64,000 nt of DNA, from contig JADKHN010000006.1 of NCBI GenBank assembly GCA_016721725.1, positions 124,001 through 188,000 on the forward strand, written 5' to 3'. The notes beneath the pieces were generated by a model. The model did not search any database, had not been told where the DNA came from, and saw only the letters and a program-made list of their open reading frames with translations. Below are positions 9,141 to 17,345 of the stretch, piece after piece. The DNA is from Chitinophagaceae bacterium. Lineage in GTDB: Bacteria > Bacteroidota > Bacteroidia > Chitinophagales > Chitinophagaceae. The stretch's first letter is position 1; each line of letters opens with the position of its first letter. The translations under genes and the position numbers were made by a program.

Positions 9141-9551
9141 TCACGATCCCCAATCATAAGTGATCAGGGTTTGCAGATCGGGATGCAGGCTTTTGGCCAC
9201 CGGGCAATGATCACCGGTCCTTTGGAGGATGATCCTGTCCTTCTCGTCTGCTTTCGCGCTTGCGGGAATACTCAGACTCACTTCGATCTTTCCGATCCTC
9301 CGCGGATCGCTCAGCATATGCTTCGTGACAGCGATCCGGGTTCCGCCCAGGTCGATCCCCATATCACCGGCCTTGAGGGCCATGGAGGTGACCACGCAGG
9401 TGGCCAGGGCCACACAGACCGTATCGGTAGGACTAAAGCGTTCTCCCTTACCCCGGTTATCGGTAGGGGCATCAGTCTCAATGACCGTTCCGCTTTGAAG
9501 ATGGGTGCATTCGCAACGATAATGGCCCTGGTAGATGATGGAGGCTGTCAT
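9141..9551 (-). CDS. OsmC family peroxiredoxin-like protein
   Basis: 136 residues. OsmC/Ohr-fold proteins reduce organic hydroperoxides with two cysteines. Both are present: ALATCVVTSM and GDHCPVAKSLHPD. The N-terminus has the usual GTVIETDAP strand. It is more like the YhfA branch of OsmC than Ohr, but I cannot settle this. It converges on DUF2851 with a five-base gap. Confidence 0.88.
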   Translation of the reverse strand: MTASIIYQGHYRCECTHLQSGTVIETDAPTDNRGKGERFSPTDTVCVALATCVVTSMALKAGDMGIDLGGTRIAVTKHMLSDPRRIGKIEVSLSIPASAKADEKDRIILQRTGDHCPVAKSLHPDLQTLITYDWGS

Positions 9552-9635
9552 GTTTTATATTTTATGTGATGAAAGGATTGCCGGACAGGTGCAGCAGTTC
9601 AGTCACGAAATGCATCTTGTTTACCGGCGGCATCT

Positions 9636-9643
9636 TATTTTTG
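9636..9643 (+). promoter_or_regulatory. -7 element upstream of the 9672 gene
   Basis: TATTTTTG, 28 bases before the ATG at 9672, followed by a C as is common at these sites. Confidence 0.5.
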
Positions 9644-9671
9644 CATAAATTTACGCAAGTAAACCGTTTAC

Positions 9672-10460
9672 ATGAAGCAATTCTTACTGATCCTGTTGGC
9701 CTCGTTTTTTTTCGGAACGGCATCCGCCCAGGATACCCGTAAAACGACCAACAGCCGAAAGGAGCAGAAACGCCAGCGCATCGCCACCATGATGCGGATG
9801 GAAGAGGAGGGGGTCATCGTCTATAAAAAGCATTTTGCCGTAGGCCCGAAGCTCACCACAGACGGGTACGGCCTGTTCGTGGAAAAAGGGATGTCTCGGT
9901 CGGTTAAGCGGGCCATGCTGTATCAACTGGAGATCAGCGAGCGCAAACACCAGAAAGAGGAGAAGCAAGCCAATCCCAGCGGGCAGTCGGCTCCGCTGAT
10001 CTATGGAAAGGTCAATTATTTCTACCCGGTCAAGCTGGGCGTTCAATTGCAATTCCTGCTCGGCAACAAGAGCAATAAGAACGGGGTGAGTATCACGGCC
10101 AATGTGGGCGGCGGTTTGATCGCGGGCCTGCTGCGCCCTTATGAAGTAGAAGTGGATAAGAACGGGGAACAGGTATTCGTGCGCTATGATTCGCCCGACA
10201 GCCTCTTGTTCGCCAGCGGGCCTTACTACGGCGGCCCCACATTCGGACGGGGCTGGAACCATTTGAAAGTGACCCCGGGCATCTACCTAAAGCCTGCCTT
10301 ACGGTTCGATTATGGCCGTTTCAACGAGACCATCACGGCCCTGGAAGTAGGGCTCACCGGCGAGTTCTATGCCAAAAAGATACACCAGATGCTATATAAC
10401 AAGCAACGCCAGTTCTTCTTTGGCGCCTATGTTTCCCTGGTCTTCGGAAGAAGGAAATGA
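9672..10460 (+). CDS. secreted envelope protein, probable outer-membrane beta-barrel
   Basis: 262 residues of unknown function. A clear signal peptide (MKQFLLILLASFFFGTASA, then Gln) is followed by a charged Lys/Arg-rich stretch. Alternating strands rich in aromatic residues come next (KVNYFYPVKLGVQLQFLLG, YLKPALRFDYG). The chain ends in FFFGAYVSLVFGRRK, consistent with a small beta-barrel or periplasmic beta protein. It sits upstream of lipA with a repeat array between. I do not recognise a named family. Confidence 0.65.
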   Translation: MKQFLLILLASFFFGTASAQDTRKTTNSRKEQKRQRIATMMRMEEEGVIVYKKHFAVGPKLTTDGYGLFVEKGMSRSVKRAMLYQLEISERKHQKEEKQANPSGQSAPLIYGKVNYFYPVKLGVQLQFLLGNKSNKNGVSITANVGGGLIAGLLRPYEVEVDKNGEQVFVRYDSPDSLLFASGPYYGGPTFGRGWNHLKVTPGIYLKPALRFDYGRFNETITALEVGLTGEFYAKKIHQMLYNKQRQFFFGAYVSLVFGRRK

Positions 10461-10463
10461 ATT

Positions 10464-10586
10464 AATGATGTGACGATTTGAAGATTAGTTGATTGGATGA
10501 TTTTTTCAGTTCGAAGAACTCCGTATTTTTTGCATCTTCACATCTTCACATCTTCACATCAGCACATCGTCAAATCGTCAAATCAA
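10464..10586. repeat. word-like intergenic array (gacgatttgaag / catcttcacatc)
   Basis: The left arm has gatttgaagattagttgattgg words. The right arm has four catcttcacatc-type words followed by two cgtcaaat words. It is built like the 4981-5123 array but with different word frequencies. It ends just before the lipA promoter. Confidence 0.65.
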
Positions 10587-10591
10587 CCTCT

Positions 10592-10599
10592 TATCTTTG
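10592..10599 (+). promoter_or_regulatory. -7 element upstream of lipA
   Basis: TATCTTTG followed by CA, 24 bases before the lipA ATG. Confidence 0.55.
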
Positions 10600-10623
10600 C
10601 AACCATAAAACAGGCATCCATTC

Positions 10624-11559
10624 ATGATCGAATTACCCGTTACAGAAGGAGTGGTTGAACAAAGGCCCAAAAAGCCCGATTGGCTTAGGGTGAAACTTCC
10701 CATCGGCGAAGAATACCGCCATGTGCGCAGGCTGGTGGATACCCATAAACTGCATACCATCTGCGAAAGCGGCAATTGTCCCAATATGGGCGAATGCTGG
10801 GGAGAAGGAACCGCCACATTCATGATCCTGGGCAATATCTGCACCCGCAGCTGCGGTTTTTGCAATGTGGCCACGGGCCGGCCGCTGGAACCGGATTGGG
10901 ACGAGCCGCAACGTGTGGCCGAAGCCATCAACCTCATGAAAGTGAAACATGCCGTCATCACGTCCGTAGACCGGGATGAACTGAAGGACGGCGGAAGCAT
11001 CATCTGGCAGAATACCATCCGCGCAGTGAAATCACTGAACCCGGAGACGACACTCGAGACCCTCATTCCCGATTTCAAAGGCAATACCGAAAATATTCAA
11101 CGCATCATCGAAGCGGCCCCCGAAGTGGTGAGTCACAATATCGAAACAACTGAACGACTCACCCGGCAGGTGCGCATCCAGGCCAAATACCGCCAAAGTC
11201 TGAATACCCTGGAGATACTCAAGCAAGGTGGTATGCGAACCAAGAGCGGCATCATGCTGGGACTGGGAGAGCAAAAGGAAGAGGTGATCCAGACCCTGCA
11301 TGACCTGAAAGCCAGCCAGGTGGACGTGGTCACCATCGGCCAGTATCTTCAGCCAACAAAAAAGCATTTGCCCGTTGCTCGTTTCGTACATCCCGACGAG
11401 TTCGCCGAATTCAGGCAGATCGGGTATGAACTGGGATTCGATTACGTGGAAAGCGGCCCGCTGGTACGTTCATCCTATCATTCCGAGAAACACGTGATCC
11501 CGGGTTATGGCAAGAACAAATGGATGGAAGAGCAGGGCAATAAGGGAAGAGGAGGTTAG
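10624..11559 (+). CDS. lipA: lipoyl synthase
   Basis: 311-residue radical-SAM enzyme that inserts two sulfurs into octanoyl groups on lipoyl domains. The auxiliary 4Fe-4S ligands are in CESGNCPNMGEC (Cys47, 52, 58). The radical-SAM cluster is in CTRSCGFC (Cys73, 77, 80). The C-terminal RSSYHS supplies the serine ligand of the auxiliary cluster. Length is normal. It supplies the cofactor of 2-oxo-acid dehydrogenases, such as the complex to which pdhB at 63126 belongs. Confidence 0.97.
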   Translation: MIELPVTEGVVEQRPKKPDWLRVKLPIGEEYRHVRRLVDTHKLHTICESGNCPNMGECWGEGTATFMILGNICTRSCGFCNVATGRPLEPDWDEPQRVAEAINLMKVKHAVITSVDRDELKDGGSIIWQNTIRAVKSLNPETTLETLIPDFKGNTENIQRIIEAAPEVVSHNIETTERLTRQVRIQAKYRQSLNTLEILKQGGMRTKSGIMLGLGEQKEEVIQTLHDLKASQVDVVTIGQYLQPTKKHLPVARFVHPDEFAEFRQIGYELGFDYVESGPLVRSSYHSEKHVIPGYGKNKWMEEQGNKGRGG

Positions 11560-11562
11560 ACA

Positions 11563-11596
11563 AAATTTAAGATTTTAGATTTTAGATTGAAGATTT
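11563..11596. repeat. short word-like repeat (agattttag)
   Basis: Reiterated ttaagatttt / agattttagattg words between lipA and the next gene, running into its possible start region. The following 60 bases also repeat ctgcattcaa twice. Confidence 0.5.
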
Positions 11597-12636
11597 TCAG
11601 GCCCCTTTTATTATTCTGCATTCAATGCTTAATTCCTAATTCCTTGTTCTGCATTCAAATCAACTATTTCCTCATTTTCCTGCTGTTGCCACCGGCCCTT
11701 TGCGCCCAGGTGAACTGGATCAATGTGGATTCCTTTTACTCCCCGTTGCCTTCCACTGTACAGGTCTTTAAAACAACTGACCTGCTGGATGGCAAACCCA
11801 ATATCGCTTATTATACCAAGTCCCTGTTAAAGGACCGTAAACTGGATTTCACCACGGATACCAGTTCCGGCAGGCGATTGACACCCGCCCAATTCTACCA
11901 GAAGAACGGGCAGCCGCTGATCGTGGTGAACGCTTCTTTTTTCAATTTCGACAAACATCAGAACCTAAACATCGTGATCCGTAACGGTCAATTACTCGCT
12001 TACAATATTCATTCCCTGCCCATGCGGGGTAAAGACACATTGAAATACCGGCATCCCCTGGGAAGCGCCATCGGTATTGACAAAAGACGAAGGGCTGACA
12101 TTGTCTGGACGCTCACCGATTCGGCGATGAAATACGCTTATGCCAGCCAGTACCCCGCGGTAAAACTCCTGATCGATTCCCTGAAGCGTCCCTCCAAGGC
12201 ATACCTGGCTGATCAATTTGTTCCGGCAAGGGATAGTGTTTTAAGCGAGTCCAAACTGGTCAAATGGAAAATGCGGACGGCTGTTGGAGGTGGACCGGTA
12301 TTGGTACAAGCGGGTAAGGTGATGATCACCAATGAGCAGGAAGCCAAATTCGCGGGAAAGGCATTACAAGACAAGCATCCCCGAACCCTTATGGGCTATA
12401 CGGCCGATGGCCATCTCATCATCATGGCCATTCAGGGCCGATTCCCGGGCATCGCCGAAGGAGCCACCCTGGAACAATGTGCGAGGCTGATGATCGGGGT
12501 GGGCTGCGTGGAAGCCATCAACCTGGATGGCGGCGGTAGCAGCTGCCTGCTGGTCAATGGAAAGGAAACGATCAAGCCCAGTGATAAGGAAGGGGAGAGG
12601 GCGGTGCCGGCGGTGTTTTTGATAAATGAGAAATAA
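11587..12636 (+). CDS. phosphodiester glycosidase family protein (NAGPA/DUF2233)
   Basis: About 330-349 residues, predicted to be secreted. A hydrophobic segment ending LLPPALCAQ is a signal peptide. The C-terminal domain has the family hallmark INLDGGGSSCLLVNG, preceded by RTLMGYTADGHLIIMAIQGR. Relatives cleave N-acetylglucosamine-1-phosphodiester-type linkages or occur in exopolysaccharide metabolism; the substrate here is unknown. No in-frame ATG precedes the signal peptide. TTG at 11587 or 11644 must serve, or the 5' end was reshaped by the word-like repeat that overlaps it. Confidence 0.82.
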   Translation: MKIFRPLLLFCIQCLIPNSLFCIQINYFLIFLLLPPALCAQVNWINVDSFYSPLPSTVQVFKTTDLLDGKPNIAYYTKSLLKDRKLDFTTDTSSGRRLTPAQFYQKNGQPLIVVNASFFNFDKHQNLNIVIRNGQLLAYNIHSLPMRGKDTLKYRHPLGSAIGIDKRRRADIVWTLTDSAMKYAYASQYPAVKLLIDSLKRPSKAYLADQFVPARDSVLSESKLVKWKMRTAVGGGPVLVQAGKVMITNEQEAKFAGKALQDKHPRTLMGYTADGHLIIMAIQGRFPGIAEGATLEQCARLMIGVGCVEAINLDGGGSSCLLVNGKETIKPSDKEGERAVPAVFLINEK

Positions 12637-12660
12637 TGGCGTGGCTTATTCTATAACGTA

Positions 12661-12755
12661 CTGTCAGTCTGAGCTTGTCGAAGACAGGCTGTACTGAGTT
12701 TACCGAAGTGTTGTCGAAGCCCATGCTCAATAGGAGGCATTACGTTTGTCGCACT
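12661..12755. repeat. 95-bp direct repeat, copy 1 (ctgagcttgtcgaag family)
   Basis: Identical to 12816-12910. It contains the dispersed word gagcttgtcgaag and its variants accgaagtg and gttgtcgaag. The 12637-12968 gap holds only these repeats and no gene. Confidence 0.85.
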
Positions 12756-12815
12756 TGAGTGTGACAATAATTTTTTCGATACTACAAGTCACTATAATTA
12801 TCATTAATAACTGTC

Positions 12816-12910
12816 CTGTCAGTCTGAGCTTGTCGAAGACAGGCTGTACTGAGTTTACCGAAGTGTTGTCGAAGCCCATGCTCAATAGGAGGCATTACGT
12901 TTGTCGCACT
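12816..12910. repeat. 95-bp direct repeat, copy 2
   Basis: Exact second copy, 155 bases downstream of the first. Confidence 0.85.
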
Positions 12911-12939
12911 GAGCTTGTCGAAGTGCGACAAGCTCAGTG
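12907..12939. repeat. REP-like perfect hairpin at the end of copy 2
   Basis: CACTGAGCTTGTCG pairs perfectly with CGACAAGCTCAGTG around a five-base loop (AAGTG). Copy 1 lacks this insertion at the same place. Confidence 0.8.
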
Positions 12940-12968
12940 TGACAAGTAAAATAATTTTCCAAGAACAT

Positions 12969-13937
12969 TCAATCCATATCCCACACCAGCGCGCTCGCTC
13001 CCAGGATCGCCGCATCGGCTTCCTTCAGCTCGCTGAATAATAGTTTCACCTTGTTCTTGAAAATGGGCAACAGGTTCTCTTCCATATGTTTGCGGGTGGG
13101 GTTCAGCAAGAGGTTCCCGGCTTTTGTGAGTCCGCCAAAGAGCACAATGGCCTCCGGGGAAGAGAACATGATGAAGTTGCTGAGTGATTCACCGAGGATC
13201 TGCCCGGTGAATTCGAAGATGCGGTTGGCGATCGTATCCCCTTGCATGGCGCATTCATAGACCGTTTCACTCGTCAGTTCGTTGATGCTATAATTTCGCA
13301 GCAGGCTTTCCGTCTCGGGGTATTCGGTGAGGTATTCGATCGCGGTCTCCCGTACACCGGTAGCCGAAGCATAGGCTTCCAGGCTGCCCTTCATGCCCGT
13401 GCCCTTATGGAGTCGTCCGCCCGGACGGATCACGGTATGACCCAGTTCACCGGCAAATCCGTCATGACCCAGGAGTATCTTCCCGTCGATCATGATCCCG
13501 CTGCCTACGCCCGTGCCCAGGGTGATGGTGATGAAATGCTTGATGCCCTTGGCGCAGCCATACATGTATTCGCCCATAGCGGCGGCATTGGCGTCGTTGG
13601 TGAGGCGGGTCTGCAGTTTGAATTTCTTGTGCATCAGATCCGCAATGGGAATGATGCCCTTCCATTTCAGGTTGGGGGCGTATTCGATGGTGCCCGAATA
13701 AAAATTCCCGTTGGGTGCGCCCATACCGATACCGGCGAACCGGGTCTTGCCACCGGCTTTTTTCATCATCGGGGTCAGTTTCTTATACAGGTCGTCAATG
13801 AAATCATCCACATTCTCATGGGTATTGGTGGGTATGCGGTCCTGCTGCAAGATCTCACCCTGCCGGTTCACAATGCCGAACTTGGTGGTGGTACCGCCAA
13901 CATCAATGCCGATCGCGAGTTCTTTAGGTAAAGCCAT
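12969..13937 (-). CDS. ROK family sugar kinase with atypical zinc site
   Basis: 322 residues. ROK fold with the N-terminal phosphate-binding IGIDVGGTTTKFG and the second ATP motif ITLGTGVGSGIMIDG. A sugar-binding ELGHTVI includes the conserved His. Likely a glucokinase or N-acetylhexosamine kinase. The usual zinc motif C-x-C-G-x2-G-C is replaced by K-G-T-G-M-K-G-S: all three cysteines are gone while the following LEAYASATG is intact. A sugar transporter gene (14111) lies just upstream on the same strand and the glycogen genes beyond it, suggesting glucose uptake and phosphorylation feeding storage. Confidence 0.88.
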   Translation of the reverse strand: MALPKELAIGIDVGGTTTKFGIVNRQGEILQQDRIPTNTHENVDDFIDDLYKKLTPMMKKAGGKTRFAGIGMGAPNGNFYSGTIEYAPNLKWKGIIPIADLMHKKFKLQTRLTNDANAAAMGEYMYGCAKGIKHFITITLGTGVGSGIMIDGKILLGHDGFAGELGHTVIRPGGRLHKGTGMKGSLEAYASATGVRETAIEYLTEYPETESLLRNYSINELTSETVYECAMQGDTIANRIFEFTGQILGESLSNFIMFSSPEAIVLFGGLTKAGNLLLNPTRKHMEENLLPIFKNKVKLLFSELKEADAAILGASALVWDMD

Positions 13938-13958
13938 TTTTAGGAACTAAGGTTTATA

Positions 13959-14110
13959 ATTAATGGAAAGTGGAAAGTGAAAAAAGGAAAATGGAGAATG
14001 TTTTCAATTTGAAACTTATTTTTTCATTCGAACAGAATACTCTTTCAAGAGTACATTGTTCTTCAACCTAAAAAAATTATCCATTTTCCATTCTCCATTC
14101 TCCATTTATT
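13959..14110. repeat. dispersed intergenic element, copy 2 (ggaaaatg words)
   Basis: Begins attaatggaaagtggaaagtg and ends ccattctccattctccattt. Its interior matches 5374-5503 block by block. It fills the whole gap between the ROK kinase and the transporter. Confidence 0.75.
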
Positions 14111-15805
14111 TTAATGTCCTCCTCCAGCACTCTCCGCGTCATAATCGATCCCTTGTTTACGCAGGATCCCTTTTACTGCAAAGGCGAAGAAGGCCAGGTA
14201 GGCAAAGCAGGCCACCGGTATCCAGTACGACTGGTGAATACCCACCACATCGGCTAATTTGCCCTGAATAGGAGGTATGATACCGCCGCCCAGGATCATC
14301 ATGATCAGGAAGGCAGATCCTTCGGTAGTGTATTTGCCGAGTCCGGCAATGGACAGGTTGAAAATGCAGGGCCACATGATGGAACAGAACAACCCGCCGC
14401 TGAGGAATGCATAGATCGCTACCTGCCCTGTGGTGAGTGTTCCTACGGCCATGGCTACCATGGCGAGCAGACTGAAGATCAGCAAGGTCCTGGCCGGTTT
14501 GTTGTTACTGGCGTAGAACGCACCGATCTGCACCAATACACAGACGATATAATAATACAGGGGCTTCATATCATACTGGGCGATGGAATTCACACCAATG
14601 ATCACGCCAAAGGCGACCAGGGGAACCACGAATTGCAGGATGTTCTTTTGCATTTCTGTCAGTTTAAAGGCCGTGATGGCGCCGGCCCATCGGCCGATCA
14701 TCAGGCTTCCCCAGTACATGGAAATATAAGGCGCTGCCTCGGATGACTGGATGCCGCCGAATTCAGGTTGTCTTAATAATTCACTCAGGTTACTGCCAAT
14801 GGCCACTTCCACACCCACATAGACGAAGATGGCGAGCATGCCCAGGACCAATTGAGGATATTGCATGGCGCCCCAGCCCTTGCTGTTCTTAGTGGCACTC
14901 AGGTTGGCGGCTAGTAAGCCGATCACTACAACGGCCAATGCGCCCAACAACCAATTGAGCCGGTAAGATTCCATGGCATGTCTCTCCACATCGGTGGCGT
15001 TGGTCAGGTCTGTCTTATAACTGCTGAAAACCGGAACGAACATCACGATGAGCAGTCCGGTCATGATCAGCAGGGTATATAATGCCTTGGTGGCGCTTTC
15101 TACTTTTTCCAGCGAAATGCCCGCGGGTACTTTCTTTGAGAAATAAAACAGGGCGGCCGCGGCGATGAACAGGGCTCCAACGCAACTGTATAAGATCACC
15201 ACCTTACTCAGGCTCAGCGCGGCGATCTTTTCATCGGTAATGGCGGCCGTTGTTGCAAACAAGGCGAAGGCCACCATGATGGGTCCAATAGTGGTTCCGA
15301 AGGAATTGATACCGCCACCCAGGTTCACCCGGCTGGTACCTGTAGCGGGATCACCCAATGAAATGGCAAAGGGTTGAGCGGCCGTTTGCTGTAGGGAGAA
15401 TCCAAGTGCCACTATGAACAAACCGACCAGCATGCCGGCAAAAGTATTTGCATTGACCGCGATGATCATGGCCGCAGCGCCCAGGGCGGAGAAGAGCAGG
15501 CCGTAAACGATACTGCGTTTGTAGCCCCATTTTCCCACCAGGTCTTTACCACCGAATGCACCATAGGCGAAGAGGAGCAGAGCGCCGATATAATAGGCTG
15601 TATAAAAAGCGAAGTCGATCAACTGACTCTGGAACTGGTCCAGGCTGAAATAATGTTTACAGAAAGGAATGAATACACTGTTGCCTGCAGCAATGAATCC
15701 CCAGAAGAAGAAAACGGTGACCAGGGTTCCCAGTGCGCCATAGTTGGTAGGAATTGTGGCAGTCAATTTGGATTCGTCGATGAGGTCTTTTTGTTCGGTA
15801 GGCAT
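14111..15805 (-). CDS. FHS-type sugar MFS transporter
   Basis: 564 residues with about 12-14 hydrophobic segments, in the inner membrane. It resembles the fucose-galactose-glucose:H+ symporter family: FFFWGFIAAGNSVFIPFCKHYF, then AYYIGALLLFAYG and GFSLQQTAAQPFAISLG, plus GLFCSIMWPCIFNLSIAGLG in the C-terminal half. It is longer than the roughly 430 residues usual for the family because of extended loops in the middle. The neighbouring ROK kinase suggests import of a hexose that is then phosphorylated. Confidence 0.88.
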   Translation of the reverse strand: MPTEQKDLIDESKLTATIPTNYGALGTLVTVFFFWGFIAAGNSVFIPFCKHYFSLDQFQSQLIDFAFYTAYYIGALLLFAYGAFGGKDLVGKWGYKRSIVYGLLFSALGAAAMIIAVNANTFAGMLVGLFIVALGFSLQQTAAQPFAISLGDPATGTSRVNLGGGINSFGTTIGPIMVAFALFATTAAITDEKIAALSLSKVVILYSCVGALFIAAAALFYFSKKVPAGISLEKVESATKALYTLLIMTGLLIVMFVPVFSSYKTDLTNATDVERHAMESYRLNWLLGALAVVVIGLLAANLSATKNSKGWGAMQYPQLVLGMLAIFVYVGVEVAIGSNLSELLRQPEFGGIQSSEAAPYISMYWGSLMIGRWAGAITAFKLTEMQKNILQFVVPLVAFGVIIGVNSIAQYDMKPLYYYIVCVLVQIGAFYASNNKPARTLLIFSLLAMVAMAVGTLTTGQVAIYAFLSGGLFCSIMWPCIFNLSIAGLGKYTTEGSAFLIMMILGGGIIPPIQGKLADVVGIHQSYWIPVACFAYLAFFAFAVKGILRKQGIDYDAESAGGGH

Positions 15806-15915
15806 GTCGGTTGGTTTTACCGTTGAAAATAGAATAAAATGCTGACCCGAAAAAATTTGAACACAAATTGGCTGGCATTGAAATGAGTGGTAAATTGACC
15901 TTGTAATCGAACAGA

Positions 15916-17331
15916 ATGGAAATACTTCATGTCAGTGCGGAATGTTACCCGGTCGCCAAAGTGGGCGGACTGGCGGATGTGGTGGGTTCTTTGCCCAAAT
16001 ACCAGCAGGACCTGGGCCATATCGCCAAAGTGGTGATGCCCATGCACCGAATGAAATTCCTGTATGAGAACGAATGGGTGGTGGACCATAAGGGCAATAT
16101 CAACATGGGCTCCCGCAACCTTGATTACACCATCATCAAGGAGAAGGAGAATAAACTCGGTTACGACCTCTATTGTGTGGACATCTTCGGACTTACGGAC
16201 CGCGAAAAGGTCTATGGATATGATGATGATACGGAACGTTTCACCGCCTTCCAGATCGCCGTGGTGGACTGGCTCAGCAAATGGGAGCACCGGCCAGGCG
16301 TTGTGCATGTGCATGACCATCATGCCGCACTGATCCCGTTCATGATGCAGCATTGCTTTGATTACCGCCATCTCGCCGAAGTGCCCACAGTGATCACCAT
16401 CCATAACGGTCAATACCAGGGCTGGATGAGCTGGGATAAAAGTGATTATCTCCCTTCCTGGGACAGCTGGCAGTGGGGTAAGCTCGACTGGGACAATATG
16501 ATCAATCCGCTGGCCTGTGGCGTCAAATGCGCCCACCGGGTCACTACGGTCAGTCCGAGTTATATGGAAGAACTCATGTCCGATGCCAACGGACTGGAGC
16601 AACTCTTCGTCATGGAAAGGGGCAAATGCACCGGTATCCTGAACGGCATCGATGTGGCGGTCTGGGATCCTCAAAAAGACACCTATATACTCGACAATTA
16701 CTCCGTGGATGACCTGGAATCGGGAAAGCTGCTCAACAAAGAAAAGTTATGCCGGGATTTCAACCTGGACAAGGAAAAGCCTTTGTTCATTTATATCGGC
16801 AGGCTGGTGGGGGAGAAGGCGGCCGACCTGCTACCCCGATCGATCCAGGACGCCCTTTTTCATTTGAACAGCCGGATGAATTTTTTAATTTTAGGCAGTG
16901 GTGACCCGGATGTGGAGTGGCAACTGGAAGCCCTCAAGGGGCCATTCACCGGTTATTATAATTCTCAGATCGGGTATAACGAGAAACTGGCCCACCAGAT
17001 GTATGCCGGCGCCGATTTCATCCTGATGCCCAGCCGCGTTGAACCCTGCGGACTCAACCAGATGTATGCCATGCGGTATGGAACGGTTCCGGTTGTACGC
17101 AGTATCGGCGGACTGAAAGACACGGTGGTGGATATTGGAGATGCCGGAGGATACGGCATCCGTTTCAACAACGCCAGCGTCTGGGATATCACCTATTCCA
17201 TACACCGGGCCGTTGAACTCTATGACGACAAGGAAAGATTACAGGCCATCCGGGAGCAGATCATGCGGATCGACAACAGCTGGGAACTGAGTGCGGAGCG
17301 TTACATCAACTTATACCAAACCATACGATAA
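15916..17331 (+). CDS. glgA: glycogen/starch synthase
   Basis: 471 residues, GT5-type glycosyltransferase that extends alpha-1,4-glucan from ADP-glucose. The N-terminal ADP-glucose-binding region reads HVSAECYPVAKVGGLADVVGSLP (K-V-G-G-L motif). The C-terminal GT-B half has YIGRLVGEKAADLL, the catalytic-loop MPSRVEPCGLNQMYAMRYG and VRSIGGLKDTV. Start MEILHVSAE is the natural one. glgC follows after 14 bases, an operon making and using ADP-glucose. Confidence 0.93.
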   Translation: MEILHVSAECYPVAKVGGLADVVGSLPKYQQDLGHIAKVVMPMHRMKFLYENEWVVDHKGNINMGSRNLDYTIIKEKENKLGYDLYCVDIFGLTDREKVYGYDDDTERFTAFQIAVVDWLSKWEHRPGVVHVHDHHAALIPFMMQHCFDYRHLAEVPTVITIHNGQYQGWMSWDKSDYLPSWDSWQWGKLDWDNMINPLACGVKCAHRVTTVSPSYMEELMSDANGLEQLFVMERGKCTGILNGIDVAVWDPQKDTYILDNYSVDDLESGKLLNKEKLCRDFNLDKEKPLFIYIGRLVGEKAADLLPRSIQDALFHLNSRMNFLILGSGDPDVEWQLEALKGPFTGYYNSQIGYNEKLAHQMYAGADFILMPSRVEPCGLNQMYAMRYGTVPVVRSIGGLKDTVVDIGDAGGYGIRFNNASVWDITYSIHRAVELYDDKERLQAIREQIMRIDNSWELSAERYINLYQTIR

Positions 17332-17345
17332 ACTTCAATCCATAT

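Noticed and set aside
12746..13015. Short frames spanning the 95-bp repeats near the ROK gene
   Set aside because: They translate repeat words such as gagcttgtcgaag and have no conserved residues.
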